Shown piece after piece: positions 8,740 to 16,919 of a DNA stretch of 64,000 nt. Where the stretch lies: assembly GCF_004011095.1 (NCBI RefSeq), contig NZ_CP028129.1:2232001-2296000 (forward strand), read 5' to 3'. The notes under the pieces were generated by a model. It saw only the letters and a program-made list of their open reading frames with translations, did not search any database and was not told where the DNA came from. Numbering within the stretch: position 1 is the stretch's first letter; each line of letters opens with the position of its first letter. The stretch comes from Rathayibacter rathayi. GTDB taxonomy: Bacteria; Actinomycetota; Actinomycetes; Actinomycetales; Microbacteriaceae. The position numbers were made by a program, and so were the translations under genes.

Positions 8740-9651
8740 TCAGAACTGCCACGGGAACGGCGACCAGTCGGGTTCGCGCTTCTCGAGGAAGGAGTCGCGT
8801 CCCTCGACGGCCTCGTCGGTGCCGTAGGCGAGGCGTGTGGTCTCGCCCGCGAAGAGCTGCTGGCCCACGAGGCCGTCGTCTACCGCGTTGAACGCATATT
8901 TCAGCAGCCGGATCGCTGTCGGCGACTTGGTGAGGATCGTCTCGGCCCACTCGACCGCCGTCGTCTCGAGTTCGGCGTGCGGCACGACCGCGTTCACCGC
9001 GCCCATCTCGTAAGCGCGCTGCGCGGAGTACTCCCGCGCCAGGAAGAACACTTCGCGGGCGGCCTTCTGCCCGATCTGGCGGGCGAAGTAGGCGGAGCCG
9101 TAGCCGGCGTCGAAGGAGCCGACGTCGGCATCCGTCTGTTTGAACCGCCCGTGCTCGGCGGAGGCGATCGTGAGGTCGCAGACCACATGCAGCGAGTGCC
9201 CGCCTCCTGCGGCCCAGCCGGGGACGGCCGCGATGACGACCTTCGGCATGAAGCGGATGAGGCGCTGCACCTCGAGGATGTGCAGGCGACCGTTCCTGGC
9301 GGAATCAATGCCCTCCGCGGTCTCGCCGTCGGAGTACCGGTAGCCGTCGCGGCCGCGGATCCGCTGGTCGCCGCCGGAGCAGAACGCCCAACCGCCGTCG
9401 CGCGGGCTCGGGCCGTTACCGGTGAGGATCACGACGCCGATGCGCGGGTTCGTCCGGGCGTCCTCAAGGGCGCTGAACAGCTCGTCGACTGTCCGGGGTC
9501 GGAACGCGTTGCGGACCTCCGGCCGATTAAACGCGACGCGCGCGATGCGGCCGGAGCGGTCGTGGTGGTAAGTGATGTCCTCGAGCGCGTCGAAGCCGTC
9601 GACGGCCGCCCAGCGGTGCGCGTCGAACAGTTCGGAGACCTGCATGCTCAT
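8740..9651 (-). CDS. menB: 1,4-dihydroxy-2-naphthoyl-CoA synthase
   Basis: A 303-residue crotonase-fold enzyme that cyclises o-succinylbenzoyl-CoA to DHNA-CoA. The crotonase core RVAFNRPEVRNAFRP, the oxyanion region AFCSGGDQRIRG and the FDAGYGSAYFARQIGQKAARE stretch are typical of MenB. The C-terminal GRDSFLEKREPDWSPFPW is the MenB tail that reaches into a neighbouring subunit. The ATG at 9651 stands 6 nt behind a TAGGGT box on the minus strand (9663-9658), so this is the promoter-proximal, probably leaderless first gene of menB-menE-menA. Confidence 0.95.
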   Translation of the reverse strand: MSMQVSELFDAHRWAAVDGFDALEDITYHHDRSGRIARVAFNRPEVRNAFRPRTVDELFSALEDARTNPRIGVVILTGNGPSPRDGGWAFCSGGDQRIRGRDGYRYSDGETAEGIDSARNGRLHILEVQRLIRFMPKVVIAAVPGWAAGGGHSLHVVCDLTIASAEHGRFKQTDADVGSFDAGYGSAYFARQIGQKAAREVFFLAREYSAQRAYEMGAVNAVVPHAELETTAVEWAETILTKSPTAIRLLKYAFNAVDDGLVGQQLFAGETTRLAYGTDEAVEGRDSFLEKREPDWSPFPWQF

Positions 9652-9746
9652 ACCTCGACCCTACTGATGCGGACCGCGCCGATCAGACCCGCGCCGATCC
9701 GGCCGGCGCAGCGTCGGGATCCCCTCGTCTCGCTCCGGACACGCGA

Positions 9747-9776
9747 AGAGGGACCCCGCACCAGCGGAGTCCCTCT
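9747..9776 (-). terminator. hairpin downstream of dps / upstream of menB
   Basis: 13-bp arms with one mismatch (agagggaccccgc at 9747-9759, complement at 9764-9776) around a 4-nt loop, 13 nt past the dps stop on the minus strand. It probably ends dps transcription before the menB promoter. There is no T-run, as is common in high-GC genomes. Confidence 0.6.
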
Positions 9777-9789
9777 CCCGGTGGTACTG

Positions 9790-10335
9790 CTATTTCGCGG
9801 TGGCGGTGGTGCGGTTCTCGGCCGACACCATCCAGGCGTACTGCTCCAGGCTCTGGATGATCGCGTGCAGGAGGTCCGCGCTGGTCGGGTCCTCCTCGTC
9901 GACCTGGTCGTGCACCTCGCGCATGGTGGCGGCAGTGTTCTCGAGGCGGATCGTGATCAGGTCGACGGTTTCGGCCGTGTCGATCTCGCCGTGCGGGTAC
10001 TCGGGGAGCGTCGTGGTCGCGGCGACGGTGTCGCTGCGGCCGTCCGGGATCCCGTGCAGGGCGCGCATCCGCTCGGCGATGTCGTCGCTGAACTCGCGTG
10101 CGGCCTCGATGATCTCGTCGAGCTGTAGGTGGAGGTCGCGGAAGTTCTTGCCGACGACGTTCCAGTGGGCCTGCTTGCCCTGGACATGGAGCTCGATCAA
10201 GTCGACGAGGACGACCTGAAGGCTGTCGAGCAGCTCCTTGGACGCCTTGAAGCCCTTCTCGGCGTTCTGGCGGCGGCTGGTCTTGGCACCGGAGCCCGCG
10301 GGGGCTTCGACGTGGCGTTCGAGGGTGGTGGTCAT
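9790..10335 (-). CDS. dps: DNA starvation/stationary-phase protection protein (Dps ferritin)
   Basis: A 181-residue Dps-family mini-ferritin that stores iron and detoxifies peroxide while binding DNA. The intersubunit ferroxidase site residues are visible in the stretch with H50, H57-W58, D73 and E77. The N-terminal 25 residues are flexible and contain KTSRRQ, a likely DNA-binding tail. The ATG at 10335 is preceded by AAAGGAAC on the coding strand. It is a single gene with its own hairpin downstream. Confidence 0.92.
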   Translation of the reverse strand: MTTTLERHVEAPAGSGAKTSRRQNAEKGFKASKELLDSLQVVLVDLIELHVQGKQAHWNVVGKNFRDLHLQLDEIIEAAREFSDDIAERMRALHGIPDGRSDTVAATTTLPEYPHGEIDTAETVDLITIRLENTAATMREVHDQVDEEDPTSADLLHAIIQSLEQYAWMVSAENRTTATAK

Positions 10336-10453
10336 GGACCGTTCCTTTCTCTTGCAGTGCCGGGTGCGGTGTCCCGCCCCGATTCTGGCTTCTTCGGCTG
10401 GACGCCGCTAGCGCGGGTGAGGTGCGCACGCTGGCCGGTCCGAGGTTCGGGGA

Positions 10454-11254
10454 TCAGATCGTGGCGACGGATCCGGAGTCGACGCGGTAGTTCGAGCCGT
10501 TCACGAAGGAGGCGCGGTCGGAGCAGAGGAACACGATCACGGCAGCGACCTCCTCTGCCTCGCCCCGGCGCTTGAGCTCCAGATACGGCCGCTCCTCGTC
10601 GAGGAACGAGGCGATCGCCTCGTCGAGGGAGGTGCCCCGCTGGTCGGCGCGCCGGGTCATCATCGCGTCGGTCATCGGAGTGCGGATAAACGCCGGCGAG
10701 ACCGTGTTCACCAGCAGGCCCTCCTGCGCGTAGGAGCGCGAGAGGCCCTTGGCGAAGGCGAGGACCCCTGCCTTCGCGGCGCAGTAGGGCAGTTCGTCGT
10801 CGTAGGGCTGCACGGCGTCCTCGGAAGCGGTGAGCACCAGGCGACCCCACCCTCCAGATCGCAGGTCGGGGAGGAACTCGCGCACGAGCCGCACGGGACC
10901 GAGCAGATCGACCTCGAGGGTGCTGGTCCAGCCCTCGTCGTCGATCTCGTGGAAGAGGCCCTGCACCCCCGTTACTCCGGCGCACTGCACGAGGATGTCG
11001 ATCTCGCCGACCGCATCCGCTACCCGGCGGTGCAACTCGGCGAGCTGATCCGTCCTGGTGACATCGGCGGCGAAGGCGTGAAGACGTCCCTCCGGGGCGC
11101 CGAGCTTGGCCGCTGCCTCATCCAGCGTCGCCTGGTCCTGATCGGAGATCACGACGGTCGCACCCTCGGCGAGCAGGAGTTCCGCGGTGGTCCAGCCGAT
11201 GCCGGAGTCACCTCCTGTGACGAGGGCGGTGCGGCCGGTGATTCCGAGGTCCAT
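10454..11254 (-). CDS. SDR family NAD(P)-dependent oxidoreductase
   Basis: A 266-residue classical short-chain dehydrogenase. The cofactor motif TGGDSGIG is at about 13-20, the NNAG-equivalent is VQCAGV, and the catalytic tetrad contains S and the YCAAK motif (Tyr/Lys). The C-terminus ends NYRVDSGSVATI, the usual glucose-dehydrogenase-like end. The substrate is not predictable. It is transcribed away from dps with over 100 bp between them, so it is probably monocistronic. Confidence 0.85.
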   Translation of the reverse strand: MDLGITGRTALVTGGDSGIGWTTAELLLAEGATVVISDQDQATLDEAAAKLGAPEGRLHAFAADVTRTDQLAELHRRVADAVGEIDILVQCAGVTGVQGLFHEIDDEGWTSTLEVDLLGPVRLVREFLPDLRSGGWGRLVLTASEDAVQPYDDELPYCAAKAGVLAFAKGLSRSYAQEGLLVNTVSPAFIRTPMTDAMMTRRADQRGTSLDEAIASFLDEERPYLELKRRGEAEEVAAVIVFLCSDRASFVNGSNYRVDSGSVATI

Positions 11255-11352
11255 GCTGACGTGCTCCTGTGTGGGTGCGGTTCGCGGGGTGCTACCGGTC
11301 TACGCTCCCCGGGGCCGACCCTCAACGGGTTGCGCGGAGACCGCGACCGGGG

Positions 11353-13167
11353 TTACGCGCGGCCGACCTTCTCCGGCGCCAACTCCTCGATGGTGATGGC
11401 CGCGTTGATCAGCGCGAGATGGCTGAGCCCCTGCGGCAGGTTGCCCCAGAAGACCAGGTCGTCGACCGCGATCATCTCGGACATGATCCCGACGTCGTTG
11501 GGCACGGTGGCGACGAGTTTGTCCATCAGGGCGACCGACTCCTCGTGCCGTCCGACGCAGGCCAGAGCGGAGGCGAGCCAGAACGAGCAGGCCACGAACG
11601 GGTGCTCCTCGCCCTCCATACCGGAGTAGCGGAACAGCAGTGCGCCGCGGCCCAGCTCCGCCACCAGGGCGTCGATGGTCGAGATCATCCGCTCGCCGCG
11701 CTCGTATCCGCTCGGCGCGTGCAGGAGCACCGAAGCGTCCAATTCCTCGCTGCCCGCATACATCACGTAGGAGCGGACCTCCTCGGACCAGCAGTGCTCC
11801 TCGATCCACTCGCGGATGCGGTCGCGCTCACAGCGCCAGCGATCCGGGCTGCCCGCCACCTGACCGACCTCGGCGAGGTGCACGGCCGCGTCCAGCGCCT
11901 GCCAGCAGCCCATTTTCGAGGAGGTGTAGTGCTGCTCCTCCTCCAGCTCCCACATGCCGGCATCCCGGTTGCGCCACAGGTCGCAGGTGGTGTCGGCAAC
12001 GCGAGCGAGGAGGCGTCCGGTCTGGATGTCGAGGACGTTGCCCTCGTCGACGTAGACGCGGCAGATGTCGAAAAGATCGCCGAATACACCCAGCTGCAGC
12101 TGGCTCTGCGCCCCGTTGCCGGAGACGACCGGGCCGATACCGGCGTATCCCGGGACGTCGAACTCCTCCAGCTCGGTCGGCATCGAGCCGTCCAGACCGT
12201 AGAAAATGTGCAGATCCGGGCCGTGCTCCTTGATCGTGCGCAAGAGCCAGGAGAGCGCGGCGTGCGTCTCCTCGCGCAGGCCGAAGCGGACCAGCGCATG
12301 CACCGTGTACGCGGCATCGCGCACCCAGGCGAAGCGGTAGTCCCAGTTCTTGCCGCCGTTGGGCGACTCCGGGAGCGACGTGGTCGCGGCCGCCGCGATC
12401 GCCCCGGTGGGCGAGTAGATCAGCAGCTTGAGCGCAAGGGCGCTGCGCTGCACCGCCTCCGACCACGGGCCGTCGTAGGAGAACTCCTCCGACCAGTCCT
12501 GCCAGCTGCGGATGGTGCGGTCGATGCCACGGTCGACGTTCTTCGCGACCGGGAAGTGCAGCGGCTCGTCGTGGGTGGCCGAGACGACGAGGACGTGCCG
12601 CACGGCGTCCTTCCCCGCGGTCACCACGAAAGATCCGGTCAGCTCGTCGCCGGCACCGGAGGGCGCTTCCTCGCCGTCCGGCCCGTGTTCCTGGCCGGTG
12701 ACGCCGATGGTGATGTCGCCCGCGCGGATGAGCGAGCGGCCGTCGGCGTTCTGGATCCACGGGGAGAAGCGGCCGAGACCGGTGCCGGGGCGCACCGCCC
12801 AGCGCATCCGGACCTCGCCGTCGACGCCTTCCACGCGGCGAGCCAACTCGGCCCACGGGAGGCGGCCGGCGATCCCGGTGACGAGCGCGTCGGTGACGCG
12901 GACCGTCCCGGACTCGGTGGTGAAGGTGGTCACGAGGACGTTCGTGTCGGGGATGTAGGCGCGCGAGACCTCGGCGGGCTCCTCGGGGGTGAGTTCGACG
13001 CAGCCTCCGGACTCGGCGTCGATCAGCGCGGCGAAGGCCGCAGTGGAGCCGAGGTCCGGGACGGGCATCCAGTCGACGCTGCCGTCCTTCGCGATCAAGG
13101 CGACCGTCCGCCCGTCTCCGATCGCGGCGTAGTCGCGCAGGGGCCTGGTCGAGCGGGGTGCAGCCAT
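11353..13167 (-). CDS. glycoside hydrolase family 15 (glucoamylase/trehalase-like)
   Basis: A 604-residue cytoplasmic protein of the actinobacterial GH15 group. An N-terminal beta-sandwich runs to about residue 240, followed by an (alpha/alpha)6 catalytic barrel. Landmarks are DYAAIGDGRTVALIAKDGSVDWMPVP at the start (key residues D, W), NWDYRFAWVRDA in the substrate site, and EEH/E-rich loops with WQALDAAVHLAE. Mycobacterial homologues act on trehalose, others on glucan ends; which applies here is open. There is no signal peptide, so an intracellular storage-sugar role is likely. The ATG at 13167 lies 6 nt behind a TACGGT box. Confidence 0.88.
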   Translation of the reverse strand: MAAPRSTRPLRDYAAIGDGRTVALIAKDGSVDWMPVPDLGSTAAFAALIDAESGGCVELTPEEPAEVSRAYIPDTNVLVTTFTTESGTVRVTDALVTGIAGRLPWAELARRVEGVDGEVRMRWAVRPGTGLGRFSPWIQNADGRSLIRAGDITIGVTGQEHGPDGEEAPSGAGDELTGSFVVTAGKDAVRHVLVVSATHDEPLHFPVAKNVDRGIDRTIRSWQDWSEEFSYDGPWSEAVQRSALALKLLIYSPTGAIAAAATTSLPESPNGGKNWDYRFAWVRDAAYTVHALVRFGLREETHAALSWLLRTIKEHGPDLHIFYGLDGSMPTELEEFDVPGYAGIGPVVSGNGAQSQLQLGVFGDLFDICRVYVDEGNVLDIQTGRLLARVADTTCDLWRNRDAGMWELEEEQHYTSSKMGCWQALDAAVHLAEVGQVAGSPDRWRCERDRIREWIEEHCWSEEVRSYVMYAGSEELDASVLLHAPSGYERGERMISTIDALVAELGRGALLFRYSGMEGEEHPFVACSFWLASALACVGRHEESVALMDKLVATVPNDVGIMSEMIAVDDLVFWGNLPQGLSHLALINAAITIEELAPEKVGRA

Positions 13168-13239
13168 TCCCTCACCGTAGAGCGCGGACGGTGGGCGGAT
13201 GCGGGCTTGCGAGCGGACAGGCTTGCTTGTAGCGCCCGC

Positions 13240-14145
13240 TCAGGTCGTCGCGACTCCGCCGTACTTCGCGAGGCGGTCGGTGAACTCGCCGCGGTCGCCG
13301 TCCTGAAGGATCCCGTTCGCGTACCCCGCGAGGAAAGCGCCCTGCGGTTTCGGCGAGAGGCCGACTCCGTCGAGCATGTCGGCCACCTGTCCGCTGGGGT
13401 CGGCGTCGAGGTCCACCAGGCCCAATTCGATCGCCGGCACAAGGTCGGCGGAGGAGCGTGCGGTGACGATCCAGAGGGCGGCCGAGGCCTCCTCGTCCGA
13501 GAGGTCACCGTCGAACTCGTAGCCCACGTCCGACCACTCATCGGGGGTGTCAGCAATCTCGATGTCGTCGAAGCCGAGAGGCGCGAGCGCCGCGGTGAAG
13601 CGGTCGACCACGGCCTGCTTGTCGGCGACGGTGGAGACGTCGGCGACGGCGTACTCGGTGGCCGAGATGTAGTCGTAGAGGAGCGAGCGGCCGCCGTACG
13701 CGTTCTGCGACTGCTCGTAGTACTCGTCGTCGGCCGAGGTCCACTCCTCGGGAACGGCGCCCTCGACGGCCGCGACGGCCTGCACAGCGCTCGTGCGTAC
13801 CTTCTCGGCCGAAGGCTGGCCGAGAATCGTCGCGGCGTCGCCGTCCTGGTAGCCCGGGTAGCCGTAGAGCGGGTCGGACGGGTCGCCGCTGCCGAAGGGG
13901 TCGTCCGACGGGTTGCCGAACGGCTCGGGAGCGCTCGTCGATGCGCTGTCGGAAGCGGAGTCGAGCGCGCTGCCCACTCCGACGGCGAGGAAGGTGCCCA
14001 GCACGCCGGTGTAGACGACGCCCACGAGAATGCTCGTGCCGAGCGCGATCCAGGCGGCGGTCCCGAAGGGACGGCGGGAGGGGACGGAGCCCTGCGTCGG
14101 GCCCGGGGCGGGCTCTTGCGGCGGGCTGATCGGCATCTGGCTCAT
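13240..14145 (-). CDS. hypothetical membrane-anchored protein with low-complexity linker
   Basis: A 301-residue protein that I do not recognise. A proline-rich cytoplasmic start (about 1-28) leads to one membrane helix (about 30-55, WIALGTSILVGVVYTGVLG). A Ser/Asp/Pro/Gly linker follows with GNPSDDPFGSGDPSDPLYGYPG, then an acidic globular domain of about 200 residues. The ATG at 14145 has AAGGAG upstream. Topology suggests a single-pass protein with an extracytoplasmic C-terminal domain. It is divergent from menC and shows no sequence link to menaquinone. Confidence 0.75.
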   Translation of the reverse strand: MSQMPISPPQEPAPGPTQGSVPSRRPFGTAAWIALGTSILVGVVYTGVLGTFLAVGVGSALDSASDSASTSAPEPFGNPSDDPFGSGDPSDPLYGYPGYQDGDAATILGQPSAEKVRTSAVQAVAAVEGAVPEEWTSADDEYYEQSQNAYGGRSLLYDYISATEYAVADVSTVADKQAVVDRFTAALAPLGFDDIEIADTPDEWSDVGYEFDGDLSDEEASAALWIVTARSSADLVPAIELGLVDLDADPSGQVADMLDGVGLSPKPQGAFLAGYANGILQDGDRGEFTDRLAKYGGVATT

Positions 14146-14262
14146 CGCACTCCTTGGGGCTCCATCCGGCAGCCCCGTCAGTCTTGCACTTCCAGGGCCG
14201 CCGGTGCAGCGGCGGCGGGGGCGTGTGCACCCGCCCGCGGCCGGCCGGTGGACAATGTCTGG

Positions 14263-15261
14263 ATGGACGATGTCGTGCCCGCCTCCCCGCTCCCCTCCCT
14301 CGGCGAGATAGATGCGGGACTCCGCGTCGTCGCCCTGCCACTGCGCACCCGCTTCCGCGGCATTGATCACCGCGAAGTCGCGCTCGTGCGCGGCCCAGAG
14401 GGGTGGACGGAGTTCTCGCCCTTTCTGGAGTACGGCGCCGAGGAGTCGGCCGTCTGGCTCCGCGCCGCAATTGACTACGGCTGGAGCGAGCAGCCGACCG
14501 CGCTGCGAGACCGCATCCCGGTCAACGCGACGGTTCCGGCCGTCGCGCCCGACCAGGTCGCAGCGGTGCTCGAGGGCTATCACGGCTGCCGGACCGCGAA
14601 GGTAAAGGTCGCCGAGCATGGCCAGACGCTCGCCGACGATGTGGCGCGGGTCGTCGAGGTCCGCCGCCTTCTCGGCCCGGAGGGACGCCTCCGCGTGGAC
14701 GCGAACGGCGGCTGGAACCTCGACGAGGCGGAACACGCCGTCCACGCCCTCGCGGAGTCGGACCTCGAGTATGTCGAGCAGCCGTGCGCGAGCGTCGAGG
14801 AGCTGGCCGAGCTGCGCTACCGCGTGAAGTACATGGGCATCCCGATCGCCGCCGACGAGAGCGTCCGGAAGGCCGCGGATCCGCTCGCGGTTTCTCGGGC
14901 GGGCGCCGCCGACCTGCTGGTGGTCAAGGCGCAGCCCCTCGGCGGCACTCGGCGGGCGCTCGCGATCGTCGCCGAGGCCGGTCTGCCCGCGGTCGTCTCC
15001 AGTGCGATCGACAGTTCGATCGGACTCGCGATGGGCGCCTCGCTCGCTGCGGCCCTCCCCGAGCTGCCCTTCGACTGCGGCCTCGGCACGGCCTCCCTGC
15101 TCGCGGCGGACGTGACGGAGCGGCCACTGCGGCCGGTCGACGGCGGTATCCCGGTCGGCCGCGTCGAGGTCTCGGAGGCGCTCCTGGCTCGGTACGCCGT
15201 ATCGCCCGAGCGCCTCGCATGGTGGCGCGCCCGGCTCCGCGATGCTCACGCGCTGCTCTAA
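14263..15261 (+). CDS. menC: o-succinylbenzoate synthase
   Basis: A 332-residue enolase-superfamily enzyme that dehydrates SHCHC to o-succinylbenzoate. The catalytic KxK pair is AKVKVAE, the three metal ligands are in DANGGW, EQPC and ADES, and the opposing catalytic Lys is in VVKAQPLGG. These cover the full set expected for MenC. The ATG at 14263 lies 6 nt after GACAAT, consistent with a leaderless mRNA. It completes a MenF-D-C-E-B-A-G set in this window; MenH and a DHNA-CoA thioesterase are not seen. Confidence 0.92.
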   Translation: MDDVVPASPLPSLGEIDAGLRVVALPLRTRFRGIDHREVALVRGPEGWTEFSPFLEYGAEESAVWLRAAIDYGWSEQPTALRDRIPVNATVPAVAPDQVAAVLEGYHGCRTAKVKVAEHGQTLADDVARVVEVRRLLGPEGRLRVDANGGWNLDEAEHAVHALAESDLEYVEQPCASVEELAELRYRVKYMGIPIAADESVRKAADPLAVSRAGAADLLVVKAQPLGGTRRALAIVAEAGLPAVVSSAIDSSIGLAMGASLAAALPELPFDCGLGTASLLAADVTERPLRPVDGGIPVGRVEVSEALLARYAVSPERLAWWRARLRDAHALL

Positions 15262-15269
15262 GGGCCGCT

Positions 15270-15510
15270 GTCGGACGCTGTGGCGCGCGGGCGGCAGAGC
15301 TGGCGCTTCGCAAGCATCCGACGATCTCCTCGCTCCTGCACTCGGTCACTGTGATAGAGGGAGCCGCGCTGGTTCCCGGCACTGTCACCGCTGTCGCGGA
15401 GGCCAACATCGGGCACGATGCCGCGGCCGAGGTTGTCGCGGCCGATGGGGACCCGCGCTCGTGCCGCCGGACGTGACGATGCGCCACCTGATGACGGAAG
15501 GAGCACCGAC
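15270..15510 (+). pseudogene. remnant of an inosine/uridine-preferring nucleoside hydrolase
   Basis: Just after menC, two reading frames together give an internal piece of a nucleoside hydrolase. One reads ELALRKHP...SVTVIEGAALVPG and VTAVAEANIGHD (about 15297-15455). A shifted frame then reads LVPPDVTMRHLMTE (about 15458-15502). In intact family members these stretches are contiguous (GGAALVPGN, VAEANIWHDPEAA, LVPLDVT), with no shift between them. Start, N-terminal Asp cluster and C-terminus are missing. From 15511 to the next gene at 15763 no coding signal is convincing. Confidence 0.7.
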
Positions 15511-15762
15511 CTCCGCGACATCTACCGCGGCGTCCACCCCTCCGACGCCCCCACTCGCGTCGTCCTCGACGCCCCCTTCACCCCTCACCTGATCGACGTC
15601 ACCGCCGTCTGGCCCCGCGAGTCCGGCCCCGCCGCCTCCCCCGTTATTCAGCCACCGAAATCTCGATCCGCCGCTGCGCGGCCTACTCGATCAGCGCGCT
15701 CCGGCGAATCGCCCCGCCCCCGCGCGACCGCGAAACGGAGCCCTCCACGAAAAGCCCGCCGA

Positions 15763-16800
15763 TCACATGTCGAGGCCGGAGTAGGCGTGGAGCCCCTTGA
15801 AGAACACATTGACGACGCCGAAGTTGAACATGACGGCGGCGAAGCCGACGATGGCGAGCCAGGCGGAGGGAGTACCGCGCCAGCCGCGGGTGGCTCGGGC
15901 GTGGATGTAGCCGGCGTAGATGGTCCAGATGATGAAGGTCCAGACCTCCTTGGTGTCCCAACCCCAGTAGCGGCCCCAGGCCTTCTCGGCCCAGACAGCG
16001 CCGGCGATGAGGGTGAAGGTCCAGAGGATGAAGCCGATGATCGTGACGCGGTAGGCGAGGTTCTCGAGCGTGGCGGAGCCGGGCAGTGTGCGCAGGAAGC
16101 TCAGAAGGGAGCGAGGGCTGTCGCCGGCCGTTTCGCGGCGGGCCTGAAGGAGTTGCGTGACGGAGAGCGCGAAGCCCAGGGCGAAGAACGCGGTGCCGAG
16201 GATGGCGACGAGCACATGGATCACGAGCCAGTACGACTGGAGTGCCGGCGGGATCGGGACGACGGCAACGTAATAGTTGACGATCGCGACTCCGAGGAGC
16301 ACCAGGACGAGGCCGGTGATGAACGCGCCGAGGAAGCGGAGGTCCCAGCGCAGCTGCACAGCGAGGAAGACGCCGATGATGATGAGCGTCCCGGTCATCG
16401 AGAACTCGTACATGTTCGCCCACGGGACACGTCCTGCGGCGACGCCACGCAGCACGGTCGCGGCGAGGTGCAGCGCGAAGGCGAGGAGGGTGAGGGAGAA
16501 CCCGATGCGCAGGGTCGTGGAGCGCTCGGGGGCTCGGTGGACCTCGTCCTCGACTCGGTTGCCGATCCGGGAGAGGGTGGCGGTGCGTCCGGAGGCGACG
16601 GTGGCCTTACCGCTGGCGGCGCGATCGGCGGCGGCCGCGGAAGCGACACGCTCCGCCTCCTGGACTACCTCGATCGAGTCGCTGTCGGCCAAGGAGGCGC
16701 GGCGGGCGAGGTCGATCGCGAAGAAGACGAACGCCAGGGCGTAAATGCCCATAGCGGAGGAAAGGCACAGCACCGAATACTGCGAGAGGGTCGCGATCAC
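15763..16800 (-). CDS. ccsB: cytochrome c biogenesis protein CcsB/ResC (haem handling)
   Basis: A 345-residue integral membrane protein with about eight helices and the haem-binding tryptophan-rich WWD-type motif WGRYWGWDTKEVWTF near residue 270. With ResB it forms the system II machinery that exports haem and attaches it to apocytochrome c outside the membrane. A Glu/Ala-rich cytoplasmic loop lies after the first helix (about 30-90). It is the last gene of the resA-ccdA-resB-ccsB operon, with a 119-bp gap after resB. The start is GTG 16800, with GAGGAG and a TAGCCT box just upstream. Confidence 0.93.
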   Translation of the reverse strand: MIATLSQYSVLCLSSAMGIYALAFVFFAIDLARRASLADSDSIEVVQEAERVASAAAADRAASGKATVASGRTATLSRIGNRVEDEVHRAPERSTTLRIGFSLTLLAFALHLAATVLRGVAAGRVPWANMYEFSMTGTLIIIGVFLAVQLRWDLRFLGAFITGLVLVLLGVAIVNYYVAVVPIPPALQSYWLVIHVLVAILGTAFFALGFALSVTQLLQARRETAGDSPRSLLSFLRTLPGSATLENLAYRVTIIGFILWTFTLIAGAVWAEKAWGRYWGWDTKEVWTFIIWTIYAGYIHARATRGWRGTPSAWLAIVGFAAVMFNFGVVNVFFKGLHAYSGLDM

Positions 16801-16919
16801 CTCCTCAGGCTAATCGCTCGCTGCCTTCCCCGCCCCTTCGCGGTTGCACAGACTCGGTCCCTGCCCAGCCGGGAGCGCCTGTGGAGGAGGATCCGACCTC
16901 TCGCCCGGAGGAGAGACGC

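Noticed and set aside
11269..15261. 1330-codon plus-strand open frame across the GH15 and surface-protein genes
   Set aside because: Only the last 332 codons (menC) have protein character; the rest is the complement of two well-supported minus-strand genes and is open only because of high GC.
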